DNA of 64,000 bases from Nitrosomonas sp. sh817 (GCF_030908545.1 NZ_CP133083.1:620001-684000), one strand, 5' to 3'. Positions 52,575-63,364 are shown, numbered from the stretch's first letter. The notes: generated by a model not told the origin, from the sequence alone. Made by a program: numbers and translations.

Positions 52575-53120
52575 ATGAAATCAAGTCGTTTGGCAATTTC
52601 CGATATCATTTTGCTGGAACCCCGTGTGTTCAGCGATAACCGCGGTTATTTTTTCGAGAGCTTCAATCAACGCGAATTTGAAACCATTGTCGGGGAACCG
52701 GTCAGCTTCGTGCAAAGCAACCATTCGCAATCGGTGCAGAATGTGTTGCGCGGTTTGCATTACCAAATTAAGCATGCGCAAGGAAAAATGGTGCGCGTGG
52801 TGGTTGGCGAAGTGTTTGATGTCGCGGTCGATTTGCGCCGGTCGTCGCCGACTTTCGGGCAGTGGGCCGGCGATGTGCTGAGTGCTGCCAACAAAAAGCA
52901 ATTATGGATACCGCCCGGTTTTGCGCATGGTTTTGCCGTGTTGTCCGAAACAGCTGAGCTTTTGTATAAAACCACCGATTACTGGTCGCCGGAACATGAG
53001 CGTTGCATTGCCTGGAATGATCCAACTTTGGCGATTGACTGGCCGCTGAGCGCGGAGCCCATTCTTTCCGGTAAAGATGCACAAGGCGTGGCGTTCACTG
53101 AAGCGGAAGTTTACGATTAG
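52575..53120 (+). CDS. rfbC: dTDP-4-dehydrorhamnose 3,5-epimerase
   Basis: The 181-residue cupin-fold enzyme has FSDNRGYFFESFNQREFE, FVQSNHSQSVQNVLRGLHYQ with the catalytic His, and LWIPPGFAHGFAVLSETAEL. It epimerises dTDP-4-keto-6-deoxyglucose on the way to dTDP-rhamnose. It lies 29 bases after rfbA, probably in one unit. Confidence 0.95.
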   Translation: MKSSRLAISDIILLEPRVFSDNRGYFFESFNQREFETIVGEPVSFVQSNHSQSVQNVLRGLHYQIKHAQGKMVRVVVGEVFDVAVDLRRSSPTFGQWAGDVLSAANKKQLWIPPGFAHGFAVLSETAELLYKTTDYWSPEHERCIAWNDPTLAIDWPLSAEPILSGKDAQGVAFTEAEVYD

Positions 53121-53131
53121 CAGCCATCGTC

Positions 53132-54484
53132 ATGGCCAAGCAGAAAACCATCTACTCCTGTACTGAATGCGGCGGCCAAACCTTGAAATGGCAAGGCCAG
53201 TGCCCGCATTGTCAGGCATGGAATACTTTGGTTGAAACGATCGCGGAAAAACCGGTATCGCGTTTCAGTCCGGTCTCTGAAACCGGCGAAGTGCAAAATT
53301 TAAGCATGATCGAAGCGCGGGAAGAACCGCGCTATCCTACCGGCATCGAAGAACTCGACCGGGTGCTGGGCGGTGGCATGGTACGTGGCGGGGTGGTGCT
53401 GCTGGGTGGCGATCCCGGCATCGGCAAATCGACTTTGCTGTTGCAAGCATTATCATCCATGTCGGCACAGCATGCCGTACTGTACGTCAGCGGCGAAGAA
53501 TCGGCGCAGCAAGTGGCGTTGCGCGCCAAGCGGCTGGCGCTGGATGTCCGTTCGGTTGATTTATATGCGGAAATTCAGCTGGAAAAAATCCAGGCGGTAC
53601 TGACGAAACGCAAGCCGGCTGTCGCCGTGATCGATTCGATCCAGACGGTTTATTCGGAAATTCTGCAATCCGCGCCGGGTTCGGTTGCGCAAGTACGCGA
53701 ATGCGCGGCGCAATTGACGCGGCTGGCCAAGTCGAGCGGCACTTGCATCATCCTGGTCGGCCACGTCACCAAGGAAGGCGCGCTGGCGGGGCCGCGCGTG
53801 CTGGAGCACATGGTTGATACCGTGCTGTATTTCGAAGGTGATATGCACTCCACTTTTCGCATGATTCGCGCGTTCAAGAATCGCTTTGGCGCGGTCAATG
53901 AATTGGGGGTGTTTGCGATGAGCGAGAAGGGGCTGCGCGAGGTTAAAAACCCTTCGGCGTTATTTTTGTCGCATCACGATGCGCAAGTACCGGGATCGTG
54001 CATCATGGTGACGCAAGAGGGAACGCGTCCGTTGCTGGTGGAAATTCAAGCTCTGGTTGACGAAGCGCGTTCACCGAATCCGCGCCGGTTGTGCGTCGGC
54101 CTGGAACAAAACCGGCTGGCAATGCTGTTGGCGGTGTTGCACCGTCACGCTGGCATTCCATGTTACGATCAGGATGTATTCATCAACGCCGTGGGAGGGG
54201 TCAAAATCACCGAACCCGGCGCCGATCTGGCGATTTTGCTGGCCGTTGTTTCGTCGCTGAAAAACAAACCGCTGGCGGAAAAAATGATTGTCATCGGTGA
54301 GGTCGGTCTGGCAGGTGAAATCCGCCCGGTGCAACGCGGCCAGGAAAGGTTAAAAGAAGCCGCCAAACTGGGTTTCAAGCAAGCCATCATTCCGCTGGCG
54401 AACAAGCCCAAGCAAACCATCGAAGGCATGACCATCATTCCGGTGGCGCGTCTTAAGGATGCCGTTGTGCACATGCATGGATAA
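53132..54484 (+). CDS. radA: DNA repair protein RadA
   Basis: The 450-residue protein has an N-terminal C4 zinc finger (CTECGGQ ... CPHCQAW), Walker A (GGDPGIGKSTLL), the RadA-specific KNRFGAVNELGVF and a C-terminal Lon-protease-like domain (GEVGLAGEIRPVQRG). It remodels branched DNA in recombination. It starts 11 bases after rfbC, which is probably read-through rather than function. Confidence 0.95.
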   Translation: MAKQKTIYSCTECGGQTLKWQGQCPHCQAWNTLVETIAEKPVSRFSPVSETGEVQNLSMIEAREEPRYPTGIEELDRVLGGGMVRGGVVLLGGDPGIGKSTLLLQALSSMSAQHAVLYVSGEESAQQVALRAKRLALDVRSVDLYAEIQLEKIQAVLTKRKPAVAVIDSIQTVYSEILQSAPGSVAQVRECAAQLTRLAKSSGTCIILVGHVTKEGALAGPRVLEHMVDTVLYFEGDMHSTFRMIRAFKNRFGAVNELGVFAMSEKGLREVKNPSALFLSHHDAQVPGSCIMVTQEGTRPLLVEIQALVDEARSPNPRRLCVGLEQNRLAMLLAVLHRHAGIPCYDQDVFINAVGGVKITEPGADLAILLAVVSSLKNKPLAEKMIVIGEVGLAGEIRPVQRGQERLKEAAKLGFKQAIIPLANKPKQTIEGMTIIPVARLKDAVVHMHG

Positions 54485-54510
54485 AGACCGGGAAATTCCG
54501 GTACGGATGA

Positions 54511-55293
54511 ATGAAGACACATCATCATTTATGGTTATTCACCGGCGCAACGATTCTGGTTGCCGCCGCAGCCATCATTCTGCCGCCGGTCGCGCAACCG
54601 GCTGAATATCATCTCTTTGCCGATCAACGCAATTTTCTCGGTATTCCGAATTTCAGCGATGTGGTATCCAACTTGGCTTTCTTGGTGAGCGGCAGCGCCG
54701 GTTTGTTGTTTTTATGGCAGGTGCGGCAAACGCCGGAACAATTCACGTTTGCCGACCGGAAAGAAAGCCTGCCTTATTGGGTGTTATTTTTCAGCGTGAC
54801 TGCCGTTGCGTTCGGTTCCATGTACTATCACTGGCAGCCGGATATCGACCACTTGCTGTGGGACCGGTTGCCCATCGTGATTGCGATCGCGGCGCTGCTG
54901 TCGGCAACGTTGGCCGATCGAGTGAATATTGCCGCCGGTTTAGCGGTTTTGCCGTTGCTTGTGATGCTGGCGATCCTAAGTGTGTTGTATTGGTACTGGA
55001 CCGAACTGCAAGGCGCCGGCAATCTGAATTTTTATCTCGTGATGCAATTTTATCCGATCCTGCTGATAATATGGATCAGCTTGTGCTTTCCATCGCGTTA
55101 CAGTCATGGATATGCGGTGTTTCAAGTGATAGTGCTCTACGCGGGCGCAAAGCTATTTGAAATACTCGATTCGCAAATTTTTACCTGGACAAGCGGCTGG
55201 ATCAGCGGTCATTCGCTCAAGCATCTGACCGCTGCGTTTGCAGCTTATTGGATCGTGCGGATGCTGCGGAAACGCCGGAGATTGGAATCATAG
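54511..55293 (+). CDS. Ceramidase-like (CREST superfamily) membrane protein
   Basis: The 260-residue protein has about seven membrane helices. NFSDVVSNLAFLVSG, AFGSMYYHWQPDIDHLLWDR and WISGHSLKHLTAAFAAYW carry the Asp and His residues typical of alkaline-ceramidase/CREST hydrolases. Bacterial members probably cut lipid amides, but the substrate is unknown. The start at 54511 follows another in-frame-shifted ATG; it begins 26 bases after radA. Confidence 0.78.
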   Translation: MKTHHHLWLFTGATILVAAAAIILPPVAQPAEYHLFADQRNFLGIPNFSDVVSNLAFLVSGSAGLLFLWQVRQTPEQFTFADRKESLPYWVLFFSVTAVAFGSMYYHWQPDIDHLLWDRLPIVIAIAALLSATLADRVNIAAGLAVLPLLVMLAILSVLYWYWTELQGAGNLNFYLVMQFYPILLIIWISLCFPSRYSHGYAVFQVIVLYAGAKLFEILDSQIFTWTSGWISGHSLKHLTAAFAAYWIVRMLRKRRRLES

Positions 55294-55368
55294 CCTTCCT
55301 ATGCCTGACCGGCATGAATAAGCATGTTAAGTACAAAATTCAGGATTCTTTCAGGATTCTATGAATGA

Positions 55369-56430
55369 TTAGACCTCAGGAGAAGGCTTGCCGATATAAA
55401 ATCCTTGTAGCAAGTCGGCGCCGATACTAGCGGCGAATTGTTCATCCTGTTCGGTTTCTATGCCTTCAGCGAGTACCAGCAGATTGCGTTTGTGACCGAG
55501 TTCCACCAGCGCTTTGCAAATGTCGCGATGCAAGCTGGATTCACGCGCGCGCTGGATTAATTCCAAATCGATTTTGATCAGATCCGGATTCAGTTCCGCC
55601 AGCCGGTTAAGCGATGAAAAGCCGCTGCCGATGTCGTCCAGCGCGACCTTGTAACCGACATGACGATAATGCGCCAGTACTTTGGTTAAGTGCGCCATAT
55701 CGTCAACTGCTTCGGTTTCAACGACTTCGAATACCACATTTTCCGGGCGGATACCGGCTGCTTCGGCGGCTGCATTGGTACTGCGTAAACAAAACTCAGG
55801 GCGATAAATCGACGAGGGCAGGAAATTGATCAGTATGTGCATCGATTGCAGATTGGGAATTTTCGTTCCGGCATTCTTGAGATGAATTTCACGCGATAAG
55901 CGATCCAGCATGAACACCAGATTTTCCCGCCTTGCCCATTCGATCAATGCGCCCGGGCTGATTAAATCACCGTTGTCAGCGCGTCCGCGGAGCAAACATT
56001 CGTATCCCCAAGTGCTACCGTCCGATACTCGCTTAACCGGCTGGAACCAAGTTTCAATCCGGCGCTGATGGAGGATGCTGACAAGCGATGAACCATCATG
56101 CGGTACCATGCTGACCAGAGAACCGGCATGTATCAGCTTTGGAAATTGTTTTTCAATGGTTTCGCGATCGTTGAGCCAAGCAGCTCGCAATGAGCGCAGT
56201 CTGGCCTGATCGAGCAATCCTCGAAGAAAATTGACGAACCCTGTCAGTGATTTTGTCGGTTCTTCGATACCGAACGGTATTTCCAATGCATGAATATCTT
56301 GGTGATAACACCAGTTGGTTTGGTTGCCGAACATCAGTAGTTCGGGAAATTCGATATCCAAGTTGGGTGAAAGTACAATCAGCCGTCTTTTTCCGGTGGC
56401 GCATGTGCAAGTAGCGGGATCGTGGGTCAT
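55369..56430 (-). CDS. EAL-domain cyclic-di-GMP phosphodiesterase
   Basis: The 353-residue protein has an uncharacterised N-terminal part (about 110 residues, with CTCATGKRRL near the start) and an EAL domain. The EAL motif is ECLLRG (YECLLRGRADNGD). Further family motifs are VVFEVVETEAVDD, VALDDIGSGFSSL, LIKIDLELIQ, VLAEGIETEQD and LQGFYIGKP. Most metal-binding residues are present, so it probably degrades c-di-GMP. No GGDEF or receptor domain is visible. Confidence 0.88.
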   Translation of the reverse strand: MTHDPATCTCATGKRRLIVLSPNLDIEFPELLMFGNQTNWCYHQDIHALEIPFGIEEPTKSLTGFVNFLRGLLDQARLRSLRAAWLNDRETIEKQFPKLIHAGSLVSMVPHDGSSLVSILHQRRIETWFQPVKRVSDGSTWGYECLLRGRADNGDLISPGALIEWARRENLVFMLDRLSREIHLKNAGTKIPNLQSMHILINFLPSSIYRPEFCLRSTNAAAEAAGIRPENVVFEVVETEAVDDMAHLTKVLAHYRHVGYKVALDDIGSGFSSLNRLAELNPDLIKIDLELIQRARESSLHRDICKALVELGHKRNLLVLAEGIETEQDEQFAASIGADLLQGFYIGKPSPEV

Positions 56431-56903
56431 AAGATTTTCCAGTGTTGTTAAGCGATTGGTGGCATCAGTATGAACGATAGGATTGAGATTTATGAGAAGA
56501 AGAATTAACCAATAACCCTTTAATTCAATTTTATGTTGTCAGATATCCTGGGTGTTAATCGAAAACTCTTAAATACTCCATTTGTGTATATATTGTAGAA
56601 ATGCAGTTTTTCCCTATTACGGGATTCTGATACGGAAATTAAATTTTAGAATCGTAGTAGATACCAGTCATTCCTCAAATGAAGTCTTTGCAATAACTGT
56701 GCTTCGATAGTTATCCGCAAAATAAAATAGAAGTTTGTCTGGATCATTGAATTAAATTTCGTGATGTCGAATCACCAATTCACAAAGCTTAGAATTGAGA
56801 TAAATGCATCTTCTGCACGCTGCGGTCAAATCAAGAATCTACGATTCGTGACGGACAGGAAAGCGGTGCAGAAGATGGAGATGGCGTGAAATGACTGCGG
56901 TTA
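56431..56903. other. Intergenic region between EAL and rhlE genes
   Basis: This 473-base AT-rich gap carries the promoter of the EAL gene. I find no open frame with a convincing start, no tRNA and no copy of the window's repeats. Confidence 0.4.
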
Positions 56904-58301
56904 TTACTTGGTGCGCGCGAATTGATGGGAAGATTTGCCACCACTGCTATTTCGCACCGCGTTGCCGCGAGGATGATGTCCGAATGAACGGTTGCCGTCA
57001 AAAGATTTACCGCGCTCGCCGTTACGGGTTCTGCCGGGCTCATGGGTCTGAGCTGCTGCGCCGAAGGCGGGGCGCTTGTCGTTACCGGCAAAGGGCGAAC
57101 GCTTGTGTTTTTGTGTCACGTTGGGTGCGCTTCTCGGGCCATTATTATTAAAGCGAGGTTTGATGCGCGGTTCCAAGCCGGGAATGATGTGCGAGGAAAT
57201 GCGTTGGCCGGTATAGCGCTCAATTCTGGACAGGTGGAGACTGTCCTTGACCGATGCGAATGAAACCGCTGTGCCTGCTGCGCCGGCGCGGCCGGTACGG
57301 CCAATACGGTGCACGTAATCTTCAGCGAATTTAGGTAGATCGAAGTTGATGACATGCGTGATGTCGGCAACGTCAATGCCGCGCGCGGCGACATCGGTTG
57401 CCACCAGCACGCGCAAACCGCCGTTGCGCAACCGGGTGAGCGTGCGGTTGCGTTCGCGTTGATTCATATCGCCATGCAGAGCAGCGGCGGCAAAACCTTG
57501 AGCATGCAGGTTATCCGCCAAGGTGTCGGCATCGCGTTTGGTAGCGGTGAACACGATCGCTTGTTTCATTGATTCGTCACGCAGGAGATGATCGAGCAAA
57601 CGATTTTTATGCGACATATCGTCGGTGTAATGCAGTCGCTGTTCGATATTGTCAAGCCTGGTTTTGGAGGATGCGACTTGAATTCGTTTTGGCGTTTTTA
57701 GCAGTTTCGCAGCGACTTTGTCGATGGCGCCGTCGAGTGTGGCGGAAAATAGTAATGTTTGTCGAGTGTCCGGTGTCGCGGCTGCGATGGTTTCGACATC
57801 TTCGATGAAACCCATGTCCAGCATCCGGTCGGCTTCGTCCAATACCAGCATCTGCAAGCGTTTAAAATCAATGCGGCCACGTTGTATGTGATCAATCAGC
57901 CGCCCTGGTGTGGCGACCAGAATTTCGACCGGTTGCGACAACAGTTTGTTTTGCAATGGGTAAGGCATGCCGCCCAGGATGCTGACCACATTGATGCGAG
58001 GCAGGTGTTTGCCATATTTCTTGGCAGCTTCGGAAACTTGTAATGCCAGTTCTCGAGTCGGTGTCAGCACCAGAATGCGCGGTCCGCGGCTGCGCACTTG
58101 TGACGGTGTTGCCAAGAGATGTAATGCTGGTAGCATGAAAGCGGCGGTTTTACCGGTTCCGGTTTGTGCGCTGGCCATCACATCGTGGCCGGCGATTAAT
58201 TCGGGGATCGCTTGTTTTTGAATCGGGGTCGGGGCGGTATATCCCGCTTCGGTGATTGCTTTGATAATAGCAGGGTGTAGATTTAAATCTTCAAAAGACA
58301 C
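56904..58301 (-). CDS. rhlE: DEAD-box ATP-dependent RNA helicase, RhlE-like
   Basis: The 465-residue helicase has the Q motif (PTPIQKQAIP), Walker A (AQTGTGKTAA), LVLDEADRMLDMG, LFSATL and HRIGRTGRAG. The last 90 residues are basic and Gly/Asn/Arg-rich (NNNGPRSAPNVTQKHKRSP), as in RhlE. It unwinds short RNA duplexes, often in ribosome assembly or cold response. Confidence 0.93.
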   Translation of the reverse strand: MSFEDLNLHPAIIKAITEAGYTAPTPIQKQAIPELIAGHDVMASAQTGTGKTAAFMLPALHLLATPSQVRSRGPRILVLTPTRELALQVSEAAKKYGKHLPRINVVSILGGMPYPLQNKLLSQPVEILVATPGRLIDHIQRGRIDFKRLQMLVLDEADRMLDMGFIEDVETIAAATPDTRQTLLFSATLDGAIDKVAAKLLKTPKRIQVASSKTRLDNIEQRLHYTDDMSHKNRLLDHLLRDESMKQAIVFTATKRDADTLADNLHAQGFAAAALHGDMNQRERNRTLTRLRNGGLRVLVATDVAARGIDVADITHVINFDLPKFAEDYVHRIGRTGRAGAAGTAVSFASVKDSLHLSRIERYTGQRISSHIIPGLEPRIKPRFNNNGPRSAPNVTQKHKRSPFAGNDKRPAFGAAAQTHEPGRTRNGERGKSFDGNRSFGHHPRGNAVRNSSGGKSSHQFARTK

Positions 58302-58568
58302 GTTGATTTCCTAAAAAGTGAAATAGAACGCGCGGGCAGGAAAACATTGCCAAAAAAATGGTGATGGTGCATAACCTTGCAAGCGCATTAAATAAAGCAT
58401 CGCCGCTAACCAAAGTTGTTGCACATTTTCCGGAAAAACTTGAAAAATTAAGGAGAGGCCAGGAACGATGAGACCAGAAAAAGTTGAACGAATCAAAAAT
58501 TCCCATCAACTTAGGCCGCGCAGTATAGCGGGTTCTTCTCAAGCATGCAAATTATTCTATAAGGTTTG

Positions 58569-59771
58569 TTATTGAATGATGGCCTTGGCGAATTTCCGTT
58601 TGCCGACTTGAATAACGACGGATTCTCCCCGTTTAATTTTGGTGGATTTATCTTCCACTTTTTCGCCATCCAATTTCACCGCGCCTTGCTCGATCATGCG
58701 CAGCGCTTCACTGGTGCTGGCGGTTAATCCGCTTTGCTTTAATACTTGCACCAATGGGATTTCATTCTCAGGCGCTTGAATTGTTGTTTCGGGTATTTCG
58801 TCGGGTAACGCGCCGTGTTTAAAGCGTGTTTCAAAATCCGTAAGCGCTTCCTCGGCAGCGCGCTGGCTATGGAACCGCGCCACGATTTCTTGCGCGAACC
58901 GGACTTTGATGTCGCGAGGGTTGCGTCCGGACTCTACTTCTTCACGCCACTTCTGAATGGTTTGCAGCGATTCAAAAGACAGTAACTCCAGATAACGCCA
59001 CATCAATTGATCGGATATCGACATCAGTTTGCCAAATATATCTTTCGGGCTTTCGGTAATTCCGACGTAATTGTTGAGCGATTTGGACATCTTGTTAACG
59101 CCATCCAGTCCTTCGAGCAACGGCATGGTCAGAATGCATTGCTGGGGTTGCCCGAAATGTTTTTGCAGTTCCCGTCCCATCAATAAGTTGAATTTTTGAT
59201 CGGTTCCACCCAATTCAAGATCGGCTTTGAGCGCGACGGAGTCATATCCCTGGATAAGCGGATAGAGGAACTCGTGAATGGCAATGGCTTGATTGCTGCG
59301 ATAACGCTTGTCGAAGTCGTCACGTTCCAGCATGCGCGCCACCGTATGCGTTGCCGCTAGTTTGATCAAATCGGCTGCATTGAGCTTGTCCATCCAGGTC
59401 GAATTGAATACGACTTCGGTTTGCTCCGGTTTTAAGATTTTAAAAACTTGCGCAGTGTACGACTTGGCGTTTTCTGCGACTTGCTCCCTGCTGAGCGGCG
59501 GGCGTGTGGCATTCTTGCCGCTGGGGTCGCCGATCATGCCGGTGAAATCGCCGATCAGAAACAGGATTTTGTGTCCCATCTCTTGCAACTGGCGTAATTT
59601 GTTGATTAATACCGTGTGCCCTAAATGCAAATCCGGTGCTGTCGGGTCAAATCCGGCTTTTACGCGCAGTGGATGTCCGGAAATAAGCTTACTTTCCAGC
59701 TCTGTTTCTACTAATAGTTCGTGACTGCCACGCTTTATAATGCCAAGATCAGATATTATTGATTTTTTCAC
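58569..59771 (-). CDS. tyrS: Tyrosyl-tRNA synthetase
   Basis: The 400-residue class I synthetase has [13 protein letters not shown] (HIGH-type), [29 protein letters not shown] (KMSKS) and a C-terminal S4 RNA-binding domain ([20 protein letters not shown]). It charges tRNA-Tyr. The start at 59771 gives normal length. Confidence 0.95.
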   Translation of the reverse strand: MKKSIISDLGIIKRGSHELLVETELESKLISGHPLRVKAGFDPTAPDLHLGHTVLINKLRQLQEMGHKILFLIGDFTGMIGDPSGKNATRPPLSREQVAENAKSYTAQVFKILKPEQTEVVFNSTWMDKLNAADLIKLAATHTVARMLERDDFDKRYRSNQAIAIHEFLYPLIQGYDSVALKADLELGGTDQKFNLLMGRELQKHFGQPQQCILTMPLLEGLDGVNKMSKSLNNYVGITESPKDIFGKLMSISDQLMWRYLELLSFESLQTIQKWREEVESGRNPRDIKVRFAQEIVARFHSQRAAEEALTDFETRFKHGALPDEIPETTIQAPENEIPLVQVLKQSGLTASTSEALRMIEQGAVKLDGEKVEDKSTKIKRGESVVIQVGKRKFAKAIIQ

Positions 59772-59926
59772 GATAATATTAACTTAATGATTTTTATTGA
59801 TAATATTGTGCTGCGAGTTAATTTTTTAGTACTTTTCTAGTAGTTTCTTAGTACAAATTTACTATTTTCATGTTAGACTCGCGCCTGTTTGCAAAAATGA
59901 TACAAACGACTGGAGGTACTTCATAG

Positions 59927-61264
59927 ATGCTTTATACGTCTATCAGCAGTAAACAAAGGATTCTAGCTCAAAAATCATCAAAACTAACAAAAAAATCAAT
60001 TCGCTGGCTGGTCGCTTTATCCAGCATCCCACTTTTCGGCATCGTAACGGCATTCGGAATTGCACCTAATTCTCCTTCATTCGGGAACGTTCAAGTTGAG
60101 GAAGTTGTGCTTGATCTTGATTTGTCCATTCCGGATGCATTGGCAGAGGCGCAAGCTAATCAAACCTTCTGGCGTCAGGAAAGTATCCGCCGGGGTGATA
60201 CGATTGCAAGCATTCTGAATCGCTTGGATATCAGCAGTCAGGATTCAACTGACTTTCTTCAAGCGGCTCGCGGCAGCCGCGCCATGCGTCAACTGAAGCC
60301 GGGTAAAACCATTCATGCTCAAACAACAGCCGATGGCGAATTGTTGTCAATGCGTTATTTTTTCGGTAACGAAGAGTTGTTTTTGATGGAAAAAACGGAT
60401 GATGAATTTAAGATGACCGAGCAGTCTATTGAGCTCGATAGTCAAGTTCATATGAAGTCCGGTGTAATTACCAGTTCGTTGTTCGCAGCAACGGATAACG
60501 CGGGCATTCCCAACAATATTGCCATGCAGTTGACCGAGATTTTTGCGTCGGAAATCGATTTTTATCGCGATTTACGCCAGGGCGATCGCTTTACCGTTGT
60601 TTATGAAACCTTTTCAAACAATGGCGGGCGCGCCAAAACCGGGCAAGTGTTAGCCGTTGAGTTTGTCAACAAGGGAAAATCCCATCAGGCCATTTATTTT
60701 AAATCATCGAACGGCGCGGATGGATATTACACACCGGAAGGTGATAGTCTGCGTAAAGCCTTTCTGTTGTCGCCGCTCGCTTTCACGCGTGTAAGTTCTG
60801 GTTTCACCAATGCGCGCTTTCATCCGATTTTGAAAGAATGGCGCGCGCATCGCGGTATTGATTATGCCGCGCCGACAGGCACGCCTGTAAAAGCCACGGC
60901 AAGCGGTATCGTCGCTTTCTCAGGATCGCAGCGGGGATATGGTAATCTGGTTGTGCTGAAACATAACGGTAAATACGAAACAGCGTATGGCCATTTATCC
61001 CGTTTTGCTTCAGGACTGTCGAGAGGTAAACGAATCAATCAAGGGGATGTGATTGGATATGTCGGTTCTACCGGCATGGCAACCGGTCCGCATCTGCATT
61101 ATGAATTGCGTGTCGATGGCGTGCAGCGTGACCCGACGAAAGTGATGTTGCCGACGGCGCCGCCAATTGCCAAGCGTGATTTGAACAATTTCCAGAAAGA
61201 AACACAATCGTTGGTGGCGCGTCTCAATATCATGCGCAGCATCCAGCTTGCTGCAATCGAATAA
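59927..61264 (+). CDS. M23-family peptidoglycan metalloendopeptidase
   Basis: The 445-residue protein has an N-terminal membrane anchor (WLVALSSIPLFGIVTAFGI), an OapA/LysM-like region (QESIRRGDTIASILNRLD) and a C-terminal M23 domain. The zinc ligands are HRGIDYAAP and HLHYEL, with ETAYGHLSRF between. It cuts peptidoglycan cross-links in the periplasm. tyrS lies divergently upstream, as in many betaproteobacteria. Confidence 0.92.
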   Translation: MLYTSISSKQRILAQKSSKLTKKSIRWLVALSSIPLFGIVTAFGIAPNSPSFGNVQVEEVVLDLDLSIPDALAEAQANQTFWRQESIRRGDTIASILNRLDISSQDSTDFLQAARGSRAMRQLKPGKTIHAQTTADGELLSMRYFFGNEELFLMEKTDDEFKMTEQSIELDSQVHMKSGVITSSLFAATDNAGIPNNIAMQLTEIFASEIDFYRDLRQGDRFTVVYETFSNNGGRAKTGQVLAVEFVNKGKSHQAIYFKSSNGADGYYTPEGDSLRKAFLLSPLAFTRVSSGFTNARFHPILKEWRAHRGIDYAAPTGTPVKATASGIVAFSGSQRGYGNLVVLKHNGKYETAYGHLSRFASGLSRGKRINQGDVIGYVGSTGMATGPHLHYELRVDGVQRDPTKVMLPTAPPIAKRDLNNFQKETQSLVARLNIMRSIQLAAIE

Positions 61265-61359
61265 TCAATCAAAGCAATCATGCGAGTTGGCGATGACCGC
61301 ATCGCCATCAATCGTATGAGGAACTGCCGGACTCTGTCATTTCTCAAGCATTAAGTTAG

Positions 61360-62460
61360 TTGGAATCTGTTTTTTATATCGGCATCATGTCGGGTACCAG
61401 CCTTGATGGCGTGGATGCCGTTTTGGCGGACTTCCAGGATAACTCCCCGGCGCTGTTGCAAACTTTCTTCCTTCCTTATGATAATGCGCTAAAAAAGGAA
61501 TTATTAGCGCTTCATCAACCCGGAAATGATGAATTGCATCGCGCCGCGATTCTTGCTAATCAGTTATCGCATTGTTATGCGCAGGCGGTTACCGGTTTAC
61601 TCAAAGGCGCAGGTGTCAATTTCAAGCGGATAGCGGCTATCGGTTGTCATGGGCAAACTATCCGTCACTGCCCGGAGAAAGCGAAGGGCTATACGATACA
61701 ACTGGTCAATTCTGCGTTATTAGCCGAATTAACCGGAATTTCTGTGGTTTCCGATTTTCGCAGCCGCGACATTGCTGCCGGCGGTCAGGGCGCGCCATTG
61801 GTTCCCGCTTTTCATCAGACGGTGTTCATGCACGCCAGTCATCCTCGCGTTATCGTCAATATTGGCGGGATTGCCAATATTACCCGGTTAAATTCCAGAT
61901 TGCCGGTAATGGGCTTCGATAGCGGGCCGGGAAATTTGCTAATGGATGCGTGGTGCTCGCTTCATACCGGGCGGCATTATGATGATAATGGGTACTGGGC
62001 AGCCAGCGGATGTGTTATTTCAACTTTGCTGGATGCTTTATTGGCAGATTCTTACTTTGAACGCAAGCCACCCAAAAGCACCGGTAGAGAATGGTTTAAT
62101 CTGGAATGGCTGGAGCAAAAAATTTCAGGAAATGAACCCCTTGAAGACGTGCAAGCGACTCTGCTGGAATTGACAATCCGTTCGATTGCCGCGGCAATTG
62201 TAGACTATTGTCCGGATACCGAAGAAATCTATGTTTGCGGCGGCGGGGCTCACAATGCAGCGTTGATGAGACGTCTGGCCGGTCAGTTGCCTGATCGAAG
62301 GATCGAAATGACCGATTCGCTTGGTGTCGCTGCCGACTGGGTCGAAGCTTTTGCATTCGCATGGCTGGCCCGGCGAACCTTGCTGCGCGAAACCGGAAAT
62401 CTGGCTGCGGTGACCGGCGCAAGCGGTGATAGAATTCTGGGTGCGATCTATCCGGCTTGA
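61360..62460 (+). CDS. anmK: Anhydro-N-acetylmuramic acid kinase
   Basis: The 366-residue kinase has FYIGIMSGTSLDGVDAVL, AIGCHGQTIRHCPE, DFRSRDIAAGGQGAPLVPAF, VNIGGIANITRL and GFDSGPGNLLMDAW. It phosphorylates anhydro-MurNAc during peptidoglycan recycling, which fits the M23 peptidase upstream. The frame opens with TTG at 61360; the first ATG is ten codons inside and would remove a conserved strand. Confidence 0.94.
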   Translation: MESVFYIGIMSGTSLDGVDAVLADFQDNSPALLQTFFLPYDNALKKELLALHQPGNDELHRAAILANQLSHCYAQAVTGLLKGAGVNFKRIAAIGCHGQTIRHCPEKAKGYTIQLVNSALLAELTGISVVSDFRSRDIAAGGQGAPLVPAFHQTVFMHASHPRVIVNIGGIANITRLNSRLPVMGFDSGPGNLLMDAWCSLHTGRHYDDNGYWAASGCVISTLLDALLADSYFERKPPKSTGREWFNLEWLEQKISGNEPLEDVQATLLELTIRSIAAAIVDYCPDTEEIYVCGGGAHNAALMRRLAGQLPDRRIEMTDSLGVAADWVEAFAFAWLARRTLLRETGNLAAVTGASGDRILGAIYPA

Positions 62461-62488
62461 ATTCCGCGTGATTCGAATCGAACTCGAA

Positions 62489-62833
62489 TCATACGGAGAA
62501 TGATGACCCGCAACCGCAAGTGCTTGTAGCGCCAGGATTTTTAATGATGAACTGTGCACCCTGTAAGTTCTCCTGGTAATCAATTTCAGCGCCGATCAAA
62601 TACTGGAAACTCATCGGATCCACCAGTAATTTGACACCGTTTTTTTCCATCACGGTGTCGTCTTCGTTGACCTGTTCGTCAAAAGTAAAGCCGTATTGAA
62701 ATCCTGAACAGCCGCCACCGCTGACAAAGACCCGGAGGTTAAGATTATTGTTACCTTCTTCCTCGATGAGCTGCTTGACCTTGGTTGCCGCATTTTCGGT
62801 AAAGTTAAGTGGTGCATTGATTTGTGTGTTCAT
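62489..62833 (-). CDS. erpA: Iron-sulfur cluster insertion protein ErpA
   Basis: The 114-residue A-type carrier has [17 protein letters not shown] and the C-terminal [12 protein letters not shown], giving the three conserved Cys that hold the cluster. It hands Fe-S clusters to target enzymes. The ATG at 62833 is preferred to an upstream start at 62878. Confidence 0.95.
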   Translation of the reverse strand: MNTQINAPLNFTENAATKVKQLIEEEGNNNLNLRVFVSGGGCSGFQYGFTFDEQVNEDDTVMEKNGVKLLVDPMSFQYLIGAEIDYQENLQGAQFIIKNPGATSTCGCGSSFSV

Positions 62834-62890
62834 ATACGCTGACAGTCCTGTAGATGAAAATTGTTGCTTACTCAGCACAAAGTGCGAGCG

Positions 62891-63352
62891 TTATTTTGTA
62901 ATGGTTTCTGTGGGAGATTGCTGCTGATCAGCCGCAGCAGGAATTAATGGTATCATTTTATCCACGCTCTTTGCATGATCGTCTTCCGGAGAATTCTGGT
63001 GAATCATCTTTCCCTGAACGGAAGCGCCCAAATGGATTTCCAGCGAGCCATACTGAACATCTCCGTAGACTTTGGCATTTTCTTGTAATTCCAGATAGCT
63101 TGGCGCATGAACAGGGCCGTTGACAGTACCGTTTATTACGACGTTGGCAACGCTGATTTTGCCGGTAATGCTGCCTGCGTTACTGAGTACTAAAGTATCA
63201 TGTTCGCCGCCTGCAGCGATGATATTACCGGTAATGTGTCCGTCAATCCGCAAGCCGCCGGTAAAATGCACATCACCCGTCAGTTTGGTGTTCGCGCCAA
63301 TCAAGGTATCAATGTGGTGGTGTAGCTGGTTTTTTCTTTTTCTGCCGAACAT
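62891..63352 (-). CDS. Bactofilin (polymer-forming cytoskeletal protein)
   Basis: The 153-residue protein has the right-handed beta-helix repeats of bactofilins: TLIGANTKLTGDVHFTGGLR, IDGHITGNIIAAG, VVINGTVNGPVHAPSYLEL and VYGDVQYGSLEIHLGASVQG. It forms membrane-associated filaments. The Thr/Gln-rich tail is disordered. It starts 12 bases after the next gene's stop. Confidence 0.94.
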   Translation of the reverse strand: MFGRKRKNQLHHHIDTLIGANTKLTGDVHFTGGLRIDGHITGNIIAAGGEHDTLVLSNAGSITGKISVANVVINGTVNGPVHAPSYLELQENAKVYGDVQYGSLEIHLGASVQGKMIHQNSPEDDHAKSVDKMIPLIPAAADQQQSPTETITK

Positions 63353-63364
63353 GTTTTTTCTCCT